A stretch of 60,917 bases of DNA from Hyphomicrobiales bacterium. Lineage in GTDB: Bacteria; Pseudomonadota; Alphaproteobacteria; Rhizobiales; Rhizobiaceae. The notes under the pieces were generated by a model. The model worked only from the letters and a program-made list of their open reading frames with translations. It ran no database searches and was not told the DNA's origin. The translations under genes and the position numbers were made by a program. Positions 18,221 to 27,700 of this stretch are shown piece after piece (position 1 is the first letter of the stretch; each line of letters opens with the position of its first letter). The DNA lies in the NCBI GenBank assembly GCA_900468535.1, contig UBTY01000028.1:1-60917 (forward strand). Reading direction: 5' to 3'.

Positions 18221-20290
18221 ATGACAGTCGATTTTTCGCCCTTCGTTCCCTGGCCGATCCTTTCGGTGATTGCAGTTGTCGTGCTGGCTTTCGCGGCCTT
18301 CGCGATCTGGCGGTCCGTTCGCGGCGCCTGGATCCGCAGCATTGCCGCGCTGGCGCTCCTGGCCGCCCTTGCAAATCCACTGCTGCTGCAGGAGGATCGC
18401 GAACAGCTGTCGACCGTCGTGCCTGTCATCGTCGACCGCAGCCAGAGCCAGCAGACGCCGGAGCGCGTCAAGATGACCAACGACGCGCTGGCGCAGCTCA
18501 AGGATCGATTGGCCCGCTTCCCGAACATCGAGCCACGTTATGTCGATGCGACGGAGCCGGAAGAGTCCGACGCTCCGTCCACCCGCCTGTTCAACGCGCT
18601 TTCGGCCGCCGTCGCCGACGTGCCGCCGGCGCGTATCGGCGGCGCGATCATGCTGACCGATGGCGAAGTCCATGACGTTCCCGGCGTCAACCAGGCACTC
18701 GGCTTCGACGCTCCCATCCACGGGCTGATCACCGGCAAGGCCAACGAGTTTGATCGCCGCATCGAAGTCATCAAGGCGCCACGCTTCGGGATCGTCAACG
18801 AGGAACAGCAGCTGATCCTGCGGGTGTTCGATGACGGCCCCAGCCCCGGCGGAACGGCCAATGTCACCGTCAAGCTGAACGGCGACGAGATCGCGACGTT
18901 GCAGGCGACGCCCGGGCGCGACACGCCCTTCTCGTTCAAGGTCGAGCGTGGCGGCAGCAATGTGCTCGAATTTGCAGTGGCACCGCTTCCGGGAGAAGTG
19001 ACGGACGCAAACAACCGCGCTGTCCACGTCATCGACGGCATCCGCGAAAACCTCCGCGTTCTTCTCGTCTCCGGCGAACCGCACGCCGGCGAGCGGGCCT
19101 GGCGCAATCTCCTGAAATCGGACGCCGCAGTCGACCTCGTGCACTTCACGATCCTGCGCCCGCCGGAAAAGCAGGATGGCACGCCGATCAATGAGCTGTC
19201 GCTGATCGCATTCCCGACGCGCGAACTGTTCGTCGACAAGATCAAGGATTTCGACCTCATCATCTTCGATCGCTATCAACACCGCGGCGTGCTGCCGATC
19301 CTCTACTACGACTACATCGCCCAATACGTCGAAAACGGCGGCGCTCTTCTGATCGCGGCAGGCCCCGAGCATGCCGGACAGGACTCCATTGCATTGACGC
19401 CGCTGTCATCTGTCCTGCCGGCAGCCCCCACGGGCCAGATGATCGAGAAGGCCTTCTATCCCCGCCTCTCGGACGAGGGCAAGAAACATCCGGTCACACG
19501 CGGCCTCGACGGCTCCGGCGACGAGCCGCCGCATTGGGGACGCTGGTTCCGCAGTGTCGATGTCGAGCCGCCGCAGGGACAGACCGTGATGGTCGGCGCC
19601 GACAATCATCCCCTGCTCGTGCTCAACCGCGCCGGCCAGGGCCGCGTTGCCATGCTGCTGTCCGATCAGGGCTGGCTCTGGGCCCGTGGCTTCGAAGGCG
19701 GAGGTCCCCACGTCTCGCTCTACCGCCGGATCGCCCACTGGCTGATGAAGGAGCCAGCGCTTGAAGAAGAAGCGCTGACTGCGCGCGCCTCAGGCCGCAC
19801 GCTCGAGATCACCCGCCAGACGATCGGCGACAATCCGGGAAGCGCGACGGTTCGCTATCCGTCCGGCCGCACCGACACACTTCCGCTCACGCAATCGGAA
19901 CCCGGTCTCTTCAAGGCCGACAAGAAGATGGACGAAATCGGTCTCTTCGAGATCCGCAACGGCGATCTCACGACACTCGTCCATGTGGGTGCCGTCGATG
20001 CCCCCGAGTTCAAGGCGATGATCTCGACCGGCACGCTCCTGAAGCCAATTGCCGACAAGAGCAAGGGACTGGTGGCACGCGTGTCGGACGGCAAGGACGG
20101 GATCACCATTCCGCCAATCCTGCCCGTTCGCGGCCAGGTTCGCACCGGCGACGACGAGCGCATACAGATCCGCCTGACCAACGAGACCGTGCTGAAGGGC
20201 ATCAACACCTTGCCGCTCTTTGCCGGCTTTGCCGGTGTCGGCATCCTGCTCCTCGCATTCGGCGCCATGTGGTGGCGGGAAGGACGTTGA
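18221..20290 (+). CDS. VWA-like/glutamine-amidotransferase-like membrane protein
   Basis: The 689-residue protein has two N-terminal membrane helices (about 12-32 and 38-56), a VWA-like domain with an intact MIDAS motif DRSQS (D72, S74, S76), a central region resembling class I amidotransferase folds (LRVLLVSGEPHAGERAWRNLL, IFDRYQHRGVLP), and a C-terminal membrane helix near 665-683. It starts 4 nt after the DUF4159 gene and closes the four-gene MoxR operon. No catalytic triad is obvious, so an enzymatic role is unlikely. Confidence 0.87.
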   Translation: MTVDFSPFVPWPILSVIAVVVLAFAAFAIWRSVRGAWIRSIAALALLAALANPLLLQEDREQLSTVVPVIVDRSQSQQTPERVKMTNDALAQLKDRLARFPNIEPRYVDATEPEESDAPSTRLFNALSAAVADVPPARIGGAIMLTDGEVHDVPGVNQALGFDAPIHGLITGKANEFDRRIEVIKAPRFGIVNEEQQLILRVFDDGPSPGGTANVTVKLNGDEIATLQATPGRDTPFSFKVERGGSNVLEFAVAPLPGEVTDANNRAVHVIDGIRENLRVLLVSGEPHAGERAWRNLLKSDAAVDLVHFTILRPPEKQDGTPINELSLIAFPTRELFVDKIKDFDLIIFDRYQHRGVLPILYYDYIAQYVENGGALLIAAGPEHAGQDSIALTPLSSVLPAAPTGQMIEKAFYPRLSDEGKKHPVTRGLDGSGDEPPHWGRWFRSVDVEPPQGQTVMVGADNHPLLVLNRAGQGRVAMLLSDQGWLWARGFEGGGPHVSLYRRIAHWLMKEPALEEEALTARASGRTLEITRQTIGDNPGSATVRYPSGRTDTLPLTQSEPGLFKADKKMDEIGLFEIRNGDLTTLVHVGAVDAPEFKAMISTGTLLKPIADKSKGLVARVSDGKDGITIPPILPVRGQVRTGDDERIQIRLTNETVLKGINTLPLFAGFAGVGILLLAFGAMWWREGR

Positions 20291-20399
20291 CGGTTTTGCG
20301 CATCGCTGAGGACTCTGATATCCGCCAGAGCGCCGTGCGTCTGTAAGGACGGTCTGTCTTATTGAATCACGCATCACGACATCGCCCGGACGTTCTCTC

Positions 20400-20825
20400 A
20401 TGCCTTCGCCAAAGCTCAAGGTCACCAAGGTCCTGTCCAAGAAGGACAGGAAGCAGATTGCCGACAGGCTGATCGCCTACAATATCGAGCATTTCGGAGA
20501 AAGCGATCGTCAGAAGCTGGCAATCCGGTTGCGCGACGATGCAGGCGTAATTTCGGGCGGACTGGTCGGCTACACTGCCCGCGGATGGCTATACGTGGAA
20601 ATGCTGTTCGTGCCGGAAGAGATGCGCGGACAGGGGCTCGCCGGACGTCTCCTGCAGATGGCCGAAGACGAAGCGCGGCGCCGCGGCTGCGTTGGCGCCT
20701 ATATCGACACCATGAGCCCGGTCGCGCTCGGCGTTTACAAGCGCCAAGGTTACGAGCCAGTCGGATCTCTGGAAGAGATGACAGGCGGCCACTCCTTGAC
20801 CTGGCTCAAGAAACGCTTCTCGTAG
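20400..20825 (+). CDS. GNAT-family N-acetyltransferase
   Basis: This 141-residue GNAT protein has the acetyl-CoA-binding motif A seen as LFVPEEMRGQGLAGRLLQMAEDEARRRGC, and the C-terminal VYKRQGYEPVG typical of the fold. The acceptor is unknown. It lies about 110 bp after the MoxR operon and ends 4 bp from the convergent MFS gene. Confidence 0.85.
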   Translation: MPSPKLKVTKVLSKKDRKQIADRLIAYNIEHFGESDRQKLAIRLRDDAGVISGGLVGYTARGWLYVEMLFVPEEMRGQGLAGRLLQMAEDEARRRGCVGAYIDTMSPVALGVYKRQGYEPVGSLEEMTGGHSLTWLKKRFS

Positions 20826-20829
20826 GCAC

Positions 20830-22143
20830 TCAGCTCAAGGAGACCTGCCGCGTCTCGGCATCGATCGCCAGAGCAGCAATGGCCGCGGCAACGAGGAACC
20901 CGGCGAAAAGCCCGATCGCTATGCCGAGCCCCTCGGAAACGACCAGCGTCATCAGGGACGGAGCGACGAGCCCACCGAGTCTGGCAACCGCGCCTGCAGT
21001 TCCCATCCCCGTGGCCCGCGATGCGGTCGGATAGAGCTCCGGCGTGTAGGCGTAAAGCGCGCCCCAGGTACCGAGCAACGCGAAGCTCATCAGCAGCAGC
21101 GAGGTACCGACCAGCAGATCGCTCGTAGCCGCGACGAACAGCAGGCAGCCGGCGGCCGAAAGCAGCGAAAACGCCACAAGCGTCGGCCGGCGGCCCCAAC
21201 GCTCGACGCCGTAGGCGGCCAGCGCGTAGCCGGGGATCTGTGCAAGCGCGACAAAAACCAGGAAGCCGTAGCCTCGCACAAAACCGAAGCCGCCGCCAGC
21301 AAGCTTCGCCGGCATCCAGGTGAAGACACCGTAGTAGGACACGGACACCAGAAACCAGATCGCGAGGATGAGGATGCTGCGCCGACGAAGCGCAGGGGAA
21401 AACAACCCCTCAGAGGCCGCCGAGTGAACCGCGACGATCTCGTCCTGTGGGCCGAGCGGCGTCCTGCCGTTCAAGGCCATCATCCGGTTCACAATCGTCT
21501 TGGCCTCGTCCGTCCGGCCGGTCCGCAGCAGGTAGAGCGGTGATTCAGGCACGAACAGCCGCAGAACCAGGCCGACGAGCGCCGGCAGCGCCGTCACCGC
21601 GAAGATATAGCGCCATGCATCGGCAACGCCCGCGACACTTGCGGCCCAGGCGGCAAGTGCCACGATCAGCGTACCGATCGCCCAGAAACCTTCCAGCGCC
21701 ACCAGCCAGCGGCCGCGGCTTTTCGCCGGCAGGAACTCGGCCATCATCGCATAGTCGACCGGCAAGGTGCCGCCGACAGCCATTCCGGTGAAGAAACGCA
21801 GGGCGAGCAGAGCCGCGAAGCTTGGCGCGAAAATCGAGAGCGCGCCGAACAGCGCATCCGCAGCCACCGTAAGGATCAGCACCTTCCGGCGTCCGATCCT
21901 GTCGGCAATCCGGCCGAAGGCGAACGCGCCGATCAGCATTCCGAGAAAGAACAGCGTACCAGTCTGCAGCGCTTGCGGCACGGACAGGCCGAACGTCGCG
22001 GCAATCGACGCCGCAGTAAACCCGACCGCGAGGACCTGCATGGCATCGGCCGCCCAGACGAGACCGAACACGCCGAGAAGCCGCCATTGAAATGCGCCGG
22101 TCCCTGCCCGGTCCAGCGCCTCGTCCATCGATATCCGAGCCAT
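20830..22143 (-). CDS. Major facilitator superfamily transporter (SV2/aromatic-acid type)
   Basis: The 437-residue protein has twelve predicted membrane helices and the MFS loop motif GRIADRIGRRKVLI between helices 2 and 3, with a matching motif VERWGRRPTLV in the second half. The charged pattern PVDYAMMAEFLPAKSRGRW after helix 4 and PELYPTASRATGMG resemble sugar/organic-acid and niacin-type porters. The substrate is not determinable from sequence. It is preceded by an acetyltransferase gene on the same strand. Confidence 0.88.
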   Translation of the reverse strand: MARISMDEALDRAGTGAFQWRLLGVFGLVWAADAMQVLAVGFTAASIAATFGLSVPQALQTGTLFFLGMLIGAFAFGRIADRIGRRKVLILTVAADALFGALSIFAPSFAALLALRFFTGMAVGGTLPVDYAMMAEFLPAKSRGRWLVALEGFWAIGTLIVALAAWAASVAGVADAWRYIFAVTALPALVGLVLRLFVPESPLYLLRTGRTDEAKTIVNRMMALNGRTPLGPQDEIVAVHSAASEGLFSPALRRRSILILAIWFLVSVSYYGVFTWMPAKLAGGGFGFVRGYGFLVFVALAQIPGYALAAYGVERWGRRPTLVAFSLLSAAGCLLFVAATSDLLVGTSLLLMSFALLGTWGALYAYTPELYPTASRATGMGTAGAVARLGGLVAPSLMTLVVSEGLGIAIGLFAGFLVAAAIAALAIDAETRQVSLS

Positions 22144-22227
22144 ATTCTCCCCCAGAGCGGCCTACTGCCTCCATGTCGCCACCGAGGGCCGCGACAAACC
22201 GCACAGAAGCGCTCTAGCGCAAGCCTG

Positions 22228-22728
22228 CTATGCGCGCCAGCCGATATTTCCCTTGAGACGTGCATGAACATCGTCGGCAAGCGGCACGACAAGCACGCGC
22301 GCCGGGTCAACAGGACCTGGAAACGTCAGTGCGTTATAGGCAACTTTCTCAAAGCCGAGCGGGCCGTAATAGGGCGGATCTCCGACCAGGATGACGGCTT
22401 CCGAACCCTTGCGCCGGGCTGCTTCGACCGCGATCCGGACCAGCTCGCGACCGATACCACGGCTCTTGTGCGAGGGACGGACGGCCAGCGGTCCCAGCAG
22501 ATGTCCTTGCACCCCACCGGCGACGACAGGCGTCATTCGCACTGAGGCGATCGTCTCGCCGTCGTCTGCGCAGATGAAGGAAAGAGCCAGATCATGGGGC
22601 CCCTGCTCGCGAATCCGCGCGGCGGCACGCGTATGCCGACCGGGACCAAATGCTTCTTCGTTGATGTGTTCAATGGCAGCGTCGTGCGACGCGTCCTCAG
22701 TGAGGTAGACCAGATCGTGCTTGTGCAT
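22228..22728 (-). CDS. GNAT-family N-acetyltransferase (YhbS-like)
   Basis: This protein of about 166 residues has the GNAT motif A as LGPLAVRPSHKSRGIGRELVRIAVEAARRKG and the motif B region ILVGDPPYYGPLGFEKV, typical of the YhbS-like subgroup. The start at 22728 (MHKHDLVYL) is chosen because family similarity begins there; a frame from 22773 would add 15 hydrophobic residues. It could be co-transcribed with the downstream MFS gene, 84 bp away. Confidence 0.85.
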   Translation of the reverse strand: MHKHDLVYLTEDASHDAAIEHINEEAFGPGRHTRAAARIREQGPHDLALSFICADDGETIASVRMTPVVAGGVQGHLLGPLAVRPSHKSRGIGRELVRIAVEAARRKGSEAVILVGDPPYYGPLGFEKVAYNALTFPGPVDPARVLVVPLADDVHARLKGNIGWRA

Positions 22729-22997
22729 GATGAGACAGAAACCGGATAGACGAATGAAGAGGATCTCGAACACGCCCTTGGGCGTTCGGGAGCATCAGCG
22801 TCGTCGCAGGTTTCGTGGTGCAAACATCAATCGGTTCCAAAAATGTGAAATGGCCGATAGCAGGAAAAAATTCGCTCGTCCAATGGAAAAACGCGGAACA
22901 CCCGCGCGCCGTGACGCACTGTTCAATTTTTGCCGCCCTGCAAAAGAAACGCATCTGCGATATCTATTCCTCAACACAAGATTGAAGGATGAAGCCG

Positions 22998-23984
22998 ATG
23001 GGCAAGCTGGTCGATGGAGTATGGCAGGACGTCTGGTACGACACCAAGGAGACGAAAGGGCATTTCAAGCGCGCTGCTTCCCAGTTTCGCAATTGGATAA
23101 CCTCGGACGGCAGTGCCGGTCCGTCCGGCGAAGCCGGCTTCAAGGCAGAGGCAGGCCGCTATCATCTCTATGTATCGCTCGCCTGTCCCTGGGCGCACCG
23201 GACCCTCATCTTCCGCAAGCTGAAGAAGCTGGAAGATTTCATATCGGTCTCTGTCGTCGACCCGCTAATGCTGGAGAACGGCTGGGAGTTCAAGGTTGGA
23301 GACGGCGCGACAGGCGATAGCCTCTTCGGCGCGAAGACGCTCTGGGAGATCTACGTGAAGGCCGATCCGCACTATTCCGGTCGCGTGACCGTGCCGGTTT
23401 TGTGGGACAAGCAGAAAGGCACGATCGTCAACAACGAATCGGCCGAAATCATCCGCATGTTCAACAGCGCCTTCGATCATCTGACCGGATCGACGCTGGA
23501 TTTCTATCCGAACGATCTGCGCTCTGAGATCGATGATCTGAACGCAACCGTCTACGACACGGTCAACAACGGCGTCTACAAGGCAGGCTTTGCAACGACG
23601 CAGGATGCGTATGCCGAAAGTGTCGCGACGCTCTTTCAGACCCTCGACATGCTGGAGGATCGCTTGAGCAAAGGCAGGTACCTGTTCGGCGACCGCCTGA
23701 CGGAAGCGGATTGGCGGCTGTTCACGACACTCGTACGCTTCGACCCCGTCTATGTCGGCCACTTCAAGTGCAATATCCGTCGGATCGACGACTATCCGAA
23801 CCTGTCGGGATACCTCCGCGATCTCTACCAGACATCCGGCGTGAGGGAGACGGTGGACTTCCGTCACATCAAGGACCACTACTACCGCAGCCACAAGACG
23901 ATCAATCCGACCGGAATCGTGCCTGTTGGACCGGCGCTCGATCTCGGTCGCCCGCATGGCCGCAGCGCGAAGGCCGCCGCCTGA
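22998..23984 (+). CDS. Glutathionyl-hydroquinone reductase (GST superfamily)
   Basis: This 328-residue enzyme of the Xi-class glutathione transferases reduces glutathionyl-hydroquinones. The thioredoxin-like domain carries the catalytic CPWAH (C63), and a large helical C-terminal domain follows, with WRLFTTLVRFDPVYVGHFKCN, a hallmark of the group. The start at 22998 has AAGGA about 10 nt upstream; an in-frame ATG at 22989 sits too close to it. It is a single gene, divergent from the acetyltransferase. Confidence 0.92.
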   Translation: MGKLVDGVWQDVWYDTKETKGHFKRAASQFRNWITSDGSAGPSGEAGFKAEAGRYHLYVSLACPWAHRTLIFRKLKKLEDFISVSVVDPLMLENGWEFKVGDGATGDSLFGAKTLWEIYVKADPHYSGRVTVPVLWDKQKGTIVNNESAEIIRMFNSAFDHLTGSTLDFYPNDLRSEIDDLNATVYDTVNNGVYKAGFATTQDAYAESVATLFQTLDMLEDRLSKGRYLFGDRLTEADWRLFTTLVRFDPVYVGHFKCNIRRIDDYPNLSGYLRDLYQTSGVRETVDFRHIKDHYYRSHKTINPTGIVPVGPALDLGRPHGRSAKAAA

Positions 23985-24001
23985 GGCTACCAGACAGCGA
24001 A

Positions 24002-24529
24002 TTACCAGATATGAGCGGGCTCGTGCTCGCTCGTCAGCTCGGCGATCCGGCGATGGGTCGCCGATGTCGTTCCGGCAGGAAGGTTGTCGAGTTCAAAGAA
24101 ACCGCATTCGACGATCTCGCGATCCGGCGGGCGCGGCGCGGTCTGCTCGACCGTCGCGCGATAAAAGAGGATATGGTCGCGCCGACTGGATGACGTGTTG
24201 AAATAGACGTGGAACAGCTCCGGCCGGCCGACGATCCGCAGATTCCCCTCTTCTCGCAGCTCCTTGACCAGCGCCTCCTGCGCGACTTCGTTGCGCTCCA
24301 CCCCGCCGCCCGGCATATGCCAGCCGGGGACGTAGCTATGGCGAACAAGGAAGATCCGTCCCTGCGCATCGAAGCACGCAGCCCTGACCCCGACGGTCAT
24401 TCCGCGCGTCATCGCGAAATAGACGTGGACAAAGCGCATCAACAATCGTGATTGCCACTGGCGGATCTCTTTCACGCGACTTCCAATTCTATCAATCCGT
24501 TCAAGCAGATGTGTTTGAATTGCGATCAT
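24002..24529 (-). CDS. Nudix hydrolase
   Basis: The product (up to 175 residues) has the Nudix box GGGVERNEVAQEALVKELREEGN (split over residues 93-115) and the preceding VRHSYVPGWHMP, typical of a MutT-like subgroup with an N-terminal MTVGVRAA strand. The Nudix glutamates appear intact. The true start is uncertain: ATGs at 24529, 24439 and 24400 are all in frame and none has a good Shine-Dalgarno. It converges with the GS-hydroquinone reductase gene. Confidence 0.82.
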   Translation of the reverse strand: MIAIQTHLLERIDRIGSRVKEIRQWQSRLLMRFVHVYFAMTRGMTVGVRAACFDAQGRIFLVRHSYVPGWHMPGGGVERNEVAQEALVKELREEGNLRIVGRPELFHVYFNTSSSRRDHILFYRATVEQTAPRPPDREIVECGFFELDNLPAGTTSATHRRIAELTSEHEPAHIW

Positions 24530-24549
24530 CCTGGGCTATGTGTGCACAC

Positions 24550-25458
24550 ATGTTCAAGCTTGCACACATATCGGATGTTCACCTCGGCCCCCTGCCTCGG
24601 CTGTCCATTCGCGAACTCTTTTCAAAACGCATTACCGGCTTTGTGAACTGGCATCGGAACCGGCGCAAGCATCTTTTCGGCGGTACGCTGGATGTTTTGC
24701 TGGACGATATCAGGGCCAGGGAGGTCGATCATCTCGCGGTAACCGGCGATCTCGTGAACCTCGCCAGCGGCATCGAGATACGCGCGGCAGCAAGCTGGCT
24801 GCAGGAACTCGGCGACCCCAGGGACAATTCGGTCGTACCCGGCAACCATGATGCCTACGTCCCCGGCGCCTACGAAAAATCGATGCGCGCCTGGTACGAC
24901 TATGTGCGGGGCGATCTGGCGCCCGACGAATGGCAGGAAGATCGCCATATCTTCCCCTATCTCAGGATCCGCGGAAAGGTCGCGATCGTCGGCTGCTCCA
25001 CCGCAGTCGCGACCCCACCCTTTGCCGCCAGCGGCTTCTTCGGAAGTCGGCAGGCGCGCGACACGGTCAACATGCTGCGCGCCGCCGGCGAGGCCGGCCT
25101 GTTTCGTGTCGTGATGATCCATCATCCACCGATCCGTGGCGCAACGTCCTTTCACAAGCGGATGATCGGCATACGTCGCTTCGCTGCTGTGATTTCGACC
25201 GGTGGGGCGGAACTCGTCCTGCACGGCCACACCCACCTCAACACATTGCACTGGCTGCGCGGACAGACCGGCCCAGTTCCGGTCGTCGGCATCGCGTCGG
25301 CCTCCCAGGGACCTGGGGGCATCAAGCCGGCCGCCGCATACAACCTCTTCAGCATCGACGGCTCGCCGGGTGCCTGGAAACTCAAGGCCGAGCGCTTCAG
25401 CTTGAACGCCACCGGAGACGATGTTCAGCAGGAAAGCGTCGTCGTTCTCGATACTTAG
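24550..25458 (+). CDS. Metallophosphoesterase (calcineurin-like)
   Basis: The protein of about 302 residues has all five calcineurin-like motifs: HISDVHLG at the N-terminus, TGDLVN, PGNHD, HHPP and LHGHTH, giving a complete two-metal site. Possible substrates are cyclic nucleotides, lipid intermediates or diphosphates; none can be chosen. The start at 24550 puts the first motif at residues 6-13, as is usual; in-frame ATG 24538 lies in a 14-bp palindrome just before it. Confidence 0.9.
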   Translation: MFKLAHISDVHLGPLPRLSIRELFSKRITGFVNWHRNRRKHLFGGTLDVLLDDIRAREVDHLAVTGDLVNLASGIEIRAAASWLQELGDPRDNSVVPGNHDAYVPGAYEKSMRAWYDYVRGDLAPDEWQEDRHIFPYLRIRGKVAIVGCSTAVATPPFAASGFFGSRQARDTVNMLRAAGEAGLFRVVMIHHPPIRGATSFHKRMIGIRRFAAVISTGGAELVLHGHTHLNTLHWLRGQTGPVPVVGIASASQGPGGIKPAAAYNLFSIDGSPGAWKLKAERFSLNATGDDVQQESVVVLDT

Positions 25459-25607
25459 GAGAGTTGGCGGAATCAGTTTCGCCGCAAGCTGAATCATTTT
25501 GTGAAGATGGCGGCGGCCGCATCAGCGCCGGCGCACTTCCCCCTTGGTATTTCTCAATCTCGGCGTACAATTCTCAAATCGACGCAGTTTTCCAAGGGAG
25601 TCTCAGC

Positions 25608-26168
25608 ATGCATTCAATGCCTCGCCGGTTCCGCGGTCTCCTTCTCGCAGGCTGCATCACTGTCGCGTTTTCCGCCCCGGCATTTGCCGCCGGAGAAGAG
25701 AGCGACGAGACGAAACCGCCGCCGAAAACCGAAACGACGACGAAGTGCGCGGACGGCAAGATCTGGGACAAGAAGCGCAAGGAATGCGTCACCCCCAAGA
25801 AGAGCAGCTTCAACGACGACGACCTCTACAAGGCAGCGCGCGAGTTTGCCTATGCGGGCCAATACCAGAACGCCATCAACGTCCTGACGCTTGCATCTGA
25901 CCAGAATGACCCTCGCATCCTCAACTATCTTGGTTACGCCAATCGCAAGGCCGGCCGGATGGAGCTTGGAATGTCGTATTACCGCAAGGCATTGCAGGCC
26001 GATGCCAATTATATTCTGGCGCGGTCATACATGGGACAAGCTTTGATGGAACAGGGAGACGTACAGGGAGCGCGCGTCCAGCTCGTCGAGATCCGTGATC
26101 GCGGCGGCGAGAACAGCTGGGCATACCGCTCGCTTCTTCAGTCACTGAACGGCTACCGCACCTACTGA
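25608..26168 (+). CDS. Secreted tetratricopeptide-repeat protein
   Basis: The 186-residue product has a Sec signal peptide (positively charged start, hydrophobic LLLAGCITVAFSAPAFAA, cleavage near residue 28), a Lys/Glu/Thr-rich linker with a Cys pair (C46, C60), and two to three TPR units from about residue 75. It is probably periplasmic, acting in protein-protein contacts. AAGGGAG precedes the ATG. It sits just ahead of an ECF sigma operon on the same strand. Confidence 0.85.
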   Translation: MHSMPRRFRGLLLAGCITVAFSAPAFAAGEESDETKPPPKTETTTKCADGKIWDKKRKECVTPKKSSFNDDDLYKAAREFAYAGQYQNAINVLTLASDQNDPRILNYLGYANRKAGRMELGMSYYRKALQADANYILARSYMGQALMEQGDVQGARVQLVEIRDRGGENSWAYRSLLQSLNGYRTY

Positions 26169-26330
26169 CCGGACCTGCGGGCTGAATGAAGAAATGCCTT
26201 AAGAACCCGTGAGATAAGCCGCCATGTGCTTGCGAAGCATCGGCGAATTGTTTCATAAAGGACACAGAGACCGGAAAAGCGATTTCATGCCGGGCGACGA
26301 TCAGGCGCCCGCGCATCTTTTGGAAAGACT

Positions 26331-26834
26331 ATGCGTCAACCCGCGACGACAATCGATATCAGGCGTGACCTTGTAGGGTTACTTCCCAGGCTGCGCCGGT
26401 TTGCTATAGCGATTGCCGGTGATGCAACATGGGCCGATGAGCTCGTTCAGGGCGCCTGTCAACGGGCGGTCGCGCGCAGCAACCAATGGAATGGCGAAGG
26501 CCGGCTGGAAAGCTGGGTGTATGGCCTGCTGCGCCAGCAGTGGACCGAGGAAAATCGCCGCCGCCGGCCGCATTCAGCGTCACGGTCGAATGTCACGGAT
26601 ATCCGTCAGGCACGCGAACGGACATCAGCGCTCGATCCTGACGCCATTCATCGAATGATTGCCGAAATGCCCGAGGGCATTTGCAGCGCCTTTCTGCTGG
26701 TCGTGGTCGAGGGTCACACCTACCAGCAGGCGGCCGACATCATGGGCGTCACAGCCGCAATCATCGTTTCGCAACTGGCCCTTGCCAAGCTGCATTTCGC
26801 CAGCTTGGCCGACGAACACCCGCACAGGTACTGA
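26331..26834 (+). CDS. ECF-type RNA polymerase sigma factor
   Basis: This 167-residue group IV sigma factor has region 2 at about residues 14-80 (DELVQGACQRAVARSNQW, ESWVYGLLRQQWTEENRR) and region 4 at about 105-160, with an HTH in YQQAADIMGVTAAIIVSQLALAKL. It directs RNA polymerase to stress-type promoters. The anti-sigma gene begins 3 nt after its stop, the usual arrangement for tight control. I could not recognise its own promoter motif upstream. Confidence 0.87.
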   Translation: MRQPATTIDIRRDLVGLLPRLRRFAIAIAGDATWADELVQGACQRAVARSNQWNGEGRLESWVYGLLRQQWTEENRRRRPHSASRSNVTDIRQARERTSALDPDAIHRMIAEMPEGICSAFLLVVVEGHTYQQAADIMGVTAAIIVSQLALAKLHFASLADEHPHRY

Positions 26835-26837
26835 GTT

Positions 26838-27674
26838 TTGCTCGATTTCAAGAAACTGCCGCTCGACGCCCAATTGACCGCCCTCCTCGACGGGGAGACG
26901 ACGCCAGAGCAGAAGCAAGAGCTGGAAGAACGCCTCGCAGCCGACGAGGGCGCCAGAAGACTTTACGACAAGATGCGCAACGGCGCTGACTTCGGCCGGC
27001 ATAGACTGGACGACGTCCTGAAGGAGCCGGTTCCACTGGCGCTGGTCCGTTCCATCAAGAGCGTGCAGCCACCCAAGGCACCGCTGGCGCCGCGTTCGGC
27101 TCGCCCCTCGCTGAAGCTTGCGCCGACGGGCCGGCAGTCGCTGGCTGCCGCGATCATTCTTTTAATTGCCGGCTGCGCTATTGGCTACTTCGCGGCAAAC
27201 AGCCGCAACAACACATCCACGCAGCAGGTCACCGAAACACCCGGCGCGGGAAGCGAATGGCTGACGGACGTGGTCGCCTATCAGAGGCTGATCTCGCGCC
27301 AGCCTCGCCACCTTGTCGAAGTTCCGGCGTTTCAGGCCGAAGAAATCTCGAGCTGGCTGACGTCGACGGTTGGCGTTGCGTTCCGCATTCCCGATCTCGT
27401 CGCCAGCGGCTGGACCTTCCAGGGCGCACGCGTTGTGTTGGGAGACGGCCGCCCTGTCGGTCAGCTCATCTACACGAGTTCCGACGGCGATATCGCGACG
27501 ATCTGTTTCCGCAAGGACTCCCAGCCTGACGACACCGAGGATTTCCGGGAAACAATCCATGACGAAATCGGCCTCGTGACGTGGCACAACGCCGGAACGT
27601 CTTACGTTCTGGTCGGCCCCTCGTCGGAGGCGTCGCTCGGTCAGCTAGCCATGCAGATCGCCACGGCCCTCTAA
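26838..27674 (+). CDS. Membrane-anchored anti-sigma factor
   Basis: The 278-residue protein begins at a TTG (26838) with an anti-sigma-like helical N-terminus (LTALLDGETTPEQKQELEERLA, about residues 13-34), has one membrane helix (about 101-120, AAAIILLIAGCAIGYFAA) and a C-terminal domain of about 155 residues in the periplasm. It lacks the HxxxCxxC zinc motif of ZAS proteins, so it belongs to the zinc-independent type. It likely holds the neighbouring ECF sigma factor at the membrane. The signal it senses is unknown. Confidence 0.84.
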   Translation: MLDFKKLPLDAQLTALLDGETTPEQKQELEERLAADEGARRLYDKMRNGADFGRHRLDDVLKEPVPLALVRSIKSVQPPKAPLAPRSARPSLKLAPTGRQSLAAAIILLIAGCAIGYFAANSRNNTSTQQVTETPGAGSEWLTDVVAYQRLISRQPRHLVEVPAFQAEEISSWLTSTVGVAFRIPDLVASGWTFQGARVVLGDGRPVGQLIYTSSDGDIATICFRKDSQPDDTEDFRETIHDEIGLVTWHNAGTSYVLVGPSSEASLGQLAMQIATAL

Positions 27675-27700
27675 TTCTCAAGCTTTTCGAAAGCTCCAGC

